From positions 44,323 to 108,322 of the forward strand of contig JAHEYN010000010.1 of NCBI GenBank assembly GCA_023251555.1: a stretch of 64,000 nt of DNA, in the 5' to 3' direction. Positions 62,571-64,000 of the stretch are shown one piece after another. The stretch comes from Bacteroidota bacterium. GTDB taxonomy: Bacteria; Bacteroidota; Bacteroidia; AKYH767-A; JAHEYN01. A program made the translations under genes and the position numbers. Position 1 is the first letter of the stretch, and each line of letters opens with the position of its first letter. The notes under the pieces are model-generated. The model was not told the origin of the DNA. It searched no databases and saw only the letters and a list, made by a program, of their open reading frames with translations.

Positions 62571-64000
62571 TTACCGTACTTTCTTTTTCTGACCAGTGCA
62601 ATAATTATTCCTGCTAGGGCAACGGCCATGACTGGCAGAACAGTATTAAGAAGCTGCCATGATAAGCGTTCTGTTTCCAACCTTGTTTTGTCGAGCAGCC
62701 TCAGCCTGACTTCCTTTGAACGCAGGCTTATGAGCCCGCTTTCATCCAGGAGGTAATCAATGCAGTTCAGCATAAAATTTTTATTGCCGTAAGATTGCCC
62801 GGTGTAGTGATCATAGCCGAGGGGATAAAACCGGCCTGAGGATCGTTTATACTGGTTTTTGATGATGTCTCCGTCGGCAACAACAATCATACTGTTGTTT
62901 TCTGATTTTTCCCGGAATCCGGTATCGTATTTCATAAGTTCTTCGGGGACTCTGTTTTTAAAACCGGATTCAAATGCGCCTTCGAGCAATACCGCAATCG
63001 GCTGTCCCGGCTGGTTGTACTGGGCCATCACGGGTTTTTGTTTTACTGCTGAAAGATCAATATGCACGGGCGAATAGAAAGTCTTGCTGTACCTTGAAGA
63101 TGAGAGCAGTATGGTTTTTCTTATTCTTACGGGTCCTACGGTGTCAATGCTGCTTGTAAATTCACACTTAACAGCATTCAGGTTGTTTACTACAGGATGA
63201 TTGGTCTTTGGGAAAACGAGGGGGAAATACATCCATGGGAGGAACTCTGTTTTAGGCTGGTTCCCGATGTTGCCTGTTACGATGGGAATAGGGGCGGCTT
63301 CAAGGTCCAGGACGAGATTGGGATTGATGCGTACTCCGTACCTGAATAACTGGTCATCGAGGTTAAGCTGCAGGTCTGTAGCCATGGCAGAACTTGCTCC
63401 TGCAAGGCTGTCCATGGAAGCATTCATTTTATCAACCAGCCATATAACCTTGCCCCCGTGCATGATATACTGGTCGAGGAGGAATTTTTCATTTTCTCCG
63501 AAAGCGCTGTCAGGTTTTGCTATGATGATTAGGTTATACGGGGAGAGGTTGCTGGTAAGTTTTCCGTTTTCGATCTTCCCCGCGATTCGCACTCTTTCTG
63601 CAGAGTAAAAATCATTAAGCGTCCCGGTGATGTCTGCAGTCTGGAGTGTATCCAGTTCCCCATGTCCTTCCGTGAAGCCGATCCGTGGTTTCGAAGTCAC
63701 GACGAGGCGGCGGATGGTATTGGCCATCTCATACTCCAGGGCACCGATACTGTTATTGATCATTTCTTCGGGAGCTGTGCCGATACTGCTTTTGAGGAGC
63801 TGAAGGGGTAATTCTTTGCTGCGGTATGAAACCAGGGCGCCGGGAAAAATCACCTTTTGCATACTGGCATCTCCTTCTTTTACTTCGAGGGTGGTTGGCT
63901 GCAGTCCCTTATCTGCAAGCTGCCTGTATATTTTCTTTCTTTCGGCAGGGTTGGTGCCGGCAGAAGGATTGATAAATTCATATTCTATATTTCCCCCGGA
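62567..64000 (-). CDS. gldG: Gliding-associated ABC transporter protein GldG (5' partial)
   Basis: GldG is the periplasmic-domain partner of the GldA/GldF ABC transporter, needed for gliding in Flavobacterium; homologues also occur in non-gliding species. The frame is open to the right window edge, so the N terminus is missing; 477 residues are visible. Recognisable parts are NIEYEFINPSAGTNPAERKK, FTEGHGELDTLQT, LDQYIMHGGKVIWLVDKMNA, FMLNCIDYLLDESGLISLRS and the C-terminal membrane helix ending VRKRKYGK. The preceding gldF/gldA genes would be outside the window. Confidence 0.92.
   Translation of the reverse strand, partial: SGGNIEYEFINPSAGTNPAERKKIYRQLADKGLQPTTLEVKEGDASMQKVIFPGALVSYRSKELPLQLLKSSIGTAPEEMINNSIGALEYEMANTIRRLVVTSKPRIGFTEGHGELDTLQTADITGTLNDFYSAERVRIAGKIENGKLTSNLSPYNLIIIAKPDSAFGENEKFLLDQYIMHGGKVIWLVDKMNASMDSLAGASSAMATDLQLNLDDQLFRYGVRINPNLVLDLEAAPIPIVTGNIGNQPKTEFLPWMYFPLVFPKTNHPVVNNLNAVKCEFTSSIDTVGPVRIRKTILLSSSRYSKTFYSPVHIDLSAVKQKPVMAQYNQPGQPIAVLLEGAFESGFKNRVPEELMKYDTGFREKSENNSMIVVADGDIIKNQYKRSSGRFYPLGYDHYTGQSYGNKNFMLNCIDYLLDESGLISLRSKEVRLRLLDKTRLETERLSWQLLNTVLPVMAVALAGIIIALVRKRKYGK

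Noticed and set aside
1..64000. CRISPR arrays, rRNA genes, prophage or other defence systems
   Set aside because: I looked for evenly spaced direct repeats, rRNA segments and phage or defence genes and saw none apart from the single RAYT/REP element.

Overview
The window is a chromosomal segment of a member of the Bacteroidota. Evidence read from the sequence: promoters of the TTTG-N19/20-TAnnTTTG type that this phylum uses, almost no Shine-Dalgarno sequences, type 9 secretion (T9SS) C-terminal sorting domains, a GldG-type gliding ABC protein, glutamine synthetase III, the 'alternative' GlmU-like protein, DUF2851, DUF3467, DUF5723 and a PD40/OmpA protein of PorE architecture. I cannot place it below phylum. 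Most of it is orderly core chromosome. The one clearly accessory patch is 52.3-53.7 kb.

Layout. 1-5.4 kb is the end of the spc/alpha operon (secY, partial at the window edge, then map, infA, rpmJ, rpsM, rpsK, rpsD, rpoA, rplQ), closed by a strong terminator. 5.5-10.4 kb holds carA and, on the minus strand, lon and a GlmU-like protein. 10.4-16.1 kb is a loose region: a small XRE regulator with palindromic upstream DNA, an unrecognised secreted protein, a family 2 glycosyltransferase, a CCG-domain Fe-S protein with a T9SS FG-GAP protein, and a YajQ protein. 16.1-25.1 kb carries a KUP potassium transporter, a TPR protein, a NamZ-type (DUF1343) protein, glutamine synthetase III behind an unusual set of inverted repeats, and a PorE-like OmpA protein with two added LysM domains. 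25.1-36.0 kb is a plus-strand run: purM, prfA, pyrF, DUF2851, a PspC/K+ channel/PspC module, an RmlD-like reductase, two amino-acid permeases and a helix-hairpin-helix protein. 36.1-38.8 kb has an acyl-CoA dehydrogenase, rpsU, a Xer recombinase and a hibernation factor.

38.9-52.3 kb is the classic translation/transcription block: tRNA-Thr(UGU), tRNA-Tyr, tRNA-Gly, tRNA-Thr(GGU), tuf, tRNA-Trp, secE, nusG, rplK, rplA, rplJ, rplL, rpoB, rpoC and a DUF3467 gene. A near-consensus promoter lies in front of the first tRNA and an attenuator-like hairpin lies between rplL and rpoB.

52.3-53.7 kb is a small mobile-DNA scar. A REP-associated tyrosine transposase (RAYT) gene, frameshifted and lacking a normal start, sits between two inverted 51-bp repeats. 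Each repeat folds into two hairpins, and the paired positions that differ between the copies do so by compensatory change. On one side is a 29-codon secretion-signal stub, on the other a frameshifted lipoprotein gene whose 5' end runs into repeat-like DNA. This is the most interesting part of the window.

53.7-64 kb returns to envelope genes: a minus-strand operon (large lipoprotein, DUF5723 protein, repeat-containing T9SS protein), a YwqK-type repeat protein with mnmA, and a gldG/DUF4340/chaN-like operon with overlapping genes that leaves the window at its right edge.
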